Positions 63,388 to 64,000 of a stretch of 64,000 nucleotides of DNA are shown here, piece by piece. Source of the stretch: Azolla caroliniana. Taxonomy: Eukaryota > Polypodiophyta. The stretch lies in assembly GCA_043228905.1 (NCBI GenBank), contig JBHGNT010000006.1, positions 13,950,001-14,014,000 of the forward strand, given 5' to 3'. The notes beneath the pieces were generated by a model. That model was not told the origin of the DNA. It saw only the letters and a list, made by a program, of their open reading frames with translations, and made no database searches. Position numbers and translations under genes: made by a program. How positions within the stretch are numbered: position 1 is the first letter of the stretch; each line of letters starts with the position of its first letter.

Positions 63388-63931
63388 GGAAAGGCCGGTG
63401 GAGGTGCGGACGACGCACATAGAGGACATGGCGCTAGAAGACGAGTGGGTGGAGAGCCACTATTCGAGGCCACACTGGGCCCAAGCGAGCACGGAAACCC
63501 CGGTGAAGATCGGAGATGTTTAGGAACCGGTGGTGGCGCTGGTCGACCACGGTTCGGAAATAAACCTAATGTCCATGGACTACTACAAGAAGGGGAAATG
63601 GCCGATCAACACCAAGCACGGGTGGAAGATACGGGCGGCGACGCGCGCCACGGAGGAACTACACGGGGCCTACCCAAACGTGCGAGTCAAGATCGGCGAC
63701 GTCGAGATAGACCAACACTTCTTTGTGCAGGGGACGTCCTCGCACCCGGTCATACTAGGAGAACCGTACATTACGGCAGCGCGGATGGAGACCAAGGTGC
63801 TGGACAACGGGTCGGCTTACGCGAGGGTCAAGAGTCAGGACGGGCGTCATTCGGTCGAGTTCCTGACGGTGCGACCGAACCACGAGCGAAACCGCGAGTC
63901 CCTCGGTGGCGAGAACCGAGAGGATTCTTAG
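63388..63931 (+). pseudogene. Ty3 aspartic protease region
   Basis: After the telomere repeats a shifted frame gives VRTTHIEDMALEDEWVES and THE PR entry region with TAG at about 63522. The protease ALVDHGSEINLMSMDYY has His where Ser/Thr normally follows the catalytic Asp. HPVILGEPYITAARMETKV is the usual downstream flap/hydrophobic motif. Ends at 63931. Confidence 0.78.
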
Positions 63932-64000
63932 AGAGAGCTGTCAAGGTGTGGGGCCGCGATAGTCCGGACACTCCGGGAAAACCCCACAAATGTACGATAG
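63932..64000 (+). other. Continuation of the Ty3 pol region, no domain seen
   Basis: Only 69 bases remain; the RT should lie beyond the window. Confidence 0.5.

Larger units (their letters stand above)
61144..64000 (+). mobile_element. Ty3 element, 5' half in window; likely partner type of TR-GAG
   Basis: LTR 61144-61794, primer site 61799-61816, gag, pol leader and protease; the rest lies beyond 64000. LTR ends TGTCGT...CGACA, primer site and gag core agree with the TR-GAG copies. Inserted in the Copia-F RT directly after CGCGT. Confidence 0.88.

Noticed and set aside
1-64000. CRISPR array, rRNA, plasmid or phage features
   Set aside because: None seen; the repeats are LTRs and coding minisatellites of plant-type retrotransposons.

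Overview
The window looks like repeat-rich nuclear DNA of a land plant (streptophyte). Three things point that way: Copia elements whose primer-binding site is the plant initiator-Met type (TGGTATCAGAGC, at 11676, 13566 and 18214), a short run of Arabidopsis-type telomere repeat (CCCTAAA)2 at 63368-63387, and Ty3 elements of Tat/Athila type. The chromoviruses look unlike the usual seed-plant ones, so a non-seed plant is possible, but the species cannot be named. No intact host gene, rRNA, functional tRNA or CRISPR array is seen. Essentially everything is LTR retrotransposon, mostly broken by stops and frameshifts, inserted inside one another.

Layout. 1-7528: Copia-A (+), interrupted in its RT by a gag-only Ty3 element (2196-5347, -) with AAGTA target duplications. 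7529-11150: unassigned DNA, a weak possible exon, a degenerate minisatellite, a Ty3 LTR and a Copia LTR relic. 11151-12946: 5' end of a second Copia lineage (Copia-D). 12947-21819: Copia-C, whose 5' LTR holds a complete Copia-B (13181-18021, ATAGT duplications). 21820-34113: a large Tat/Athila-like Ty3 element cut into Copia-C; its own 5' LTR holds a gag-only element (22038-25249, ACGG duplications), and it carries a long extra coiled-coil ORF behind integrase. 34114-37341: Copia-E (-). 37342-42817: a 5'-truncated chromovirus (+) with a patchwork of other element fragments inside its chromodomain. 42818-44177: 3' end of another Ty3 element with the same kind of extra ORF. 44440-48931: degenerate Tat-like Ty3 (-). 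48932-49683: old LTR of the gag-only family. 49684-61143: Copia-F (-), interrupted by a second gag-only element (50033-53551, GCGT duplications), by a nearly complete chromovirus (55066-60729), and by a Ty3 element (61144 to the window end).

Most notable points. (1) LTRs of two unrelated Ty3 families carry an antisense tRNA-like module with A and B boxes 43-44 nt apart, near the 5' end of the LTR. (2) The chromovirus has a 12-nt site next to its 5' LTR that is exactly complementary to the predicted 5' end of its own mRNA, 33 nt below the TATA box; this suggests Tf1/sushi-type self-priming instead of a tRNA primer. (3) Gag-only elements sit in the same window as likely full-length partners that share their LTR ends, primer site and gag. 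(4) The Tat-like elements carry a long extra ORF, and all the Copia copies of the A/B/F type share a charged tail behind RNase H. (5) Telomere repeats interrupt the coding region of the last element.
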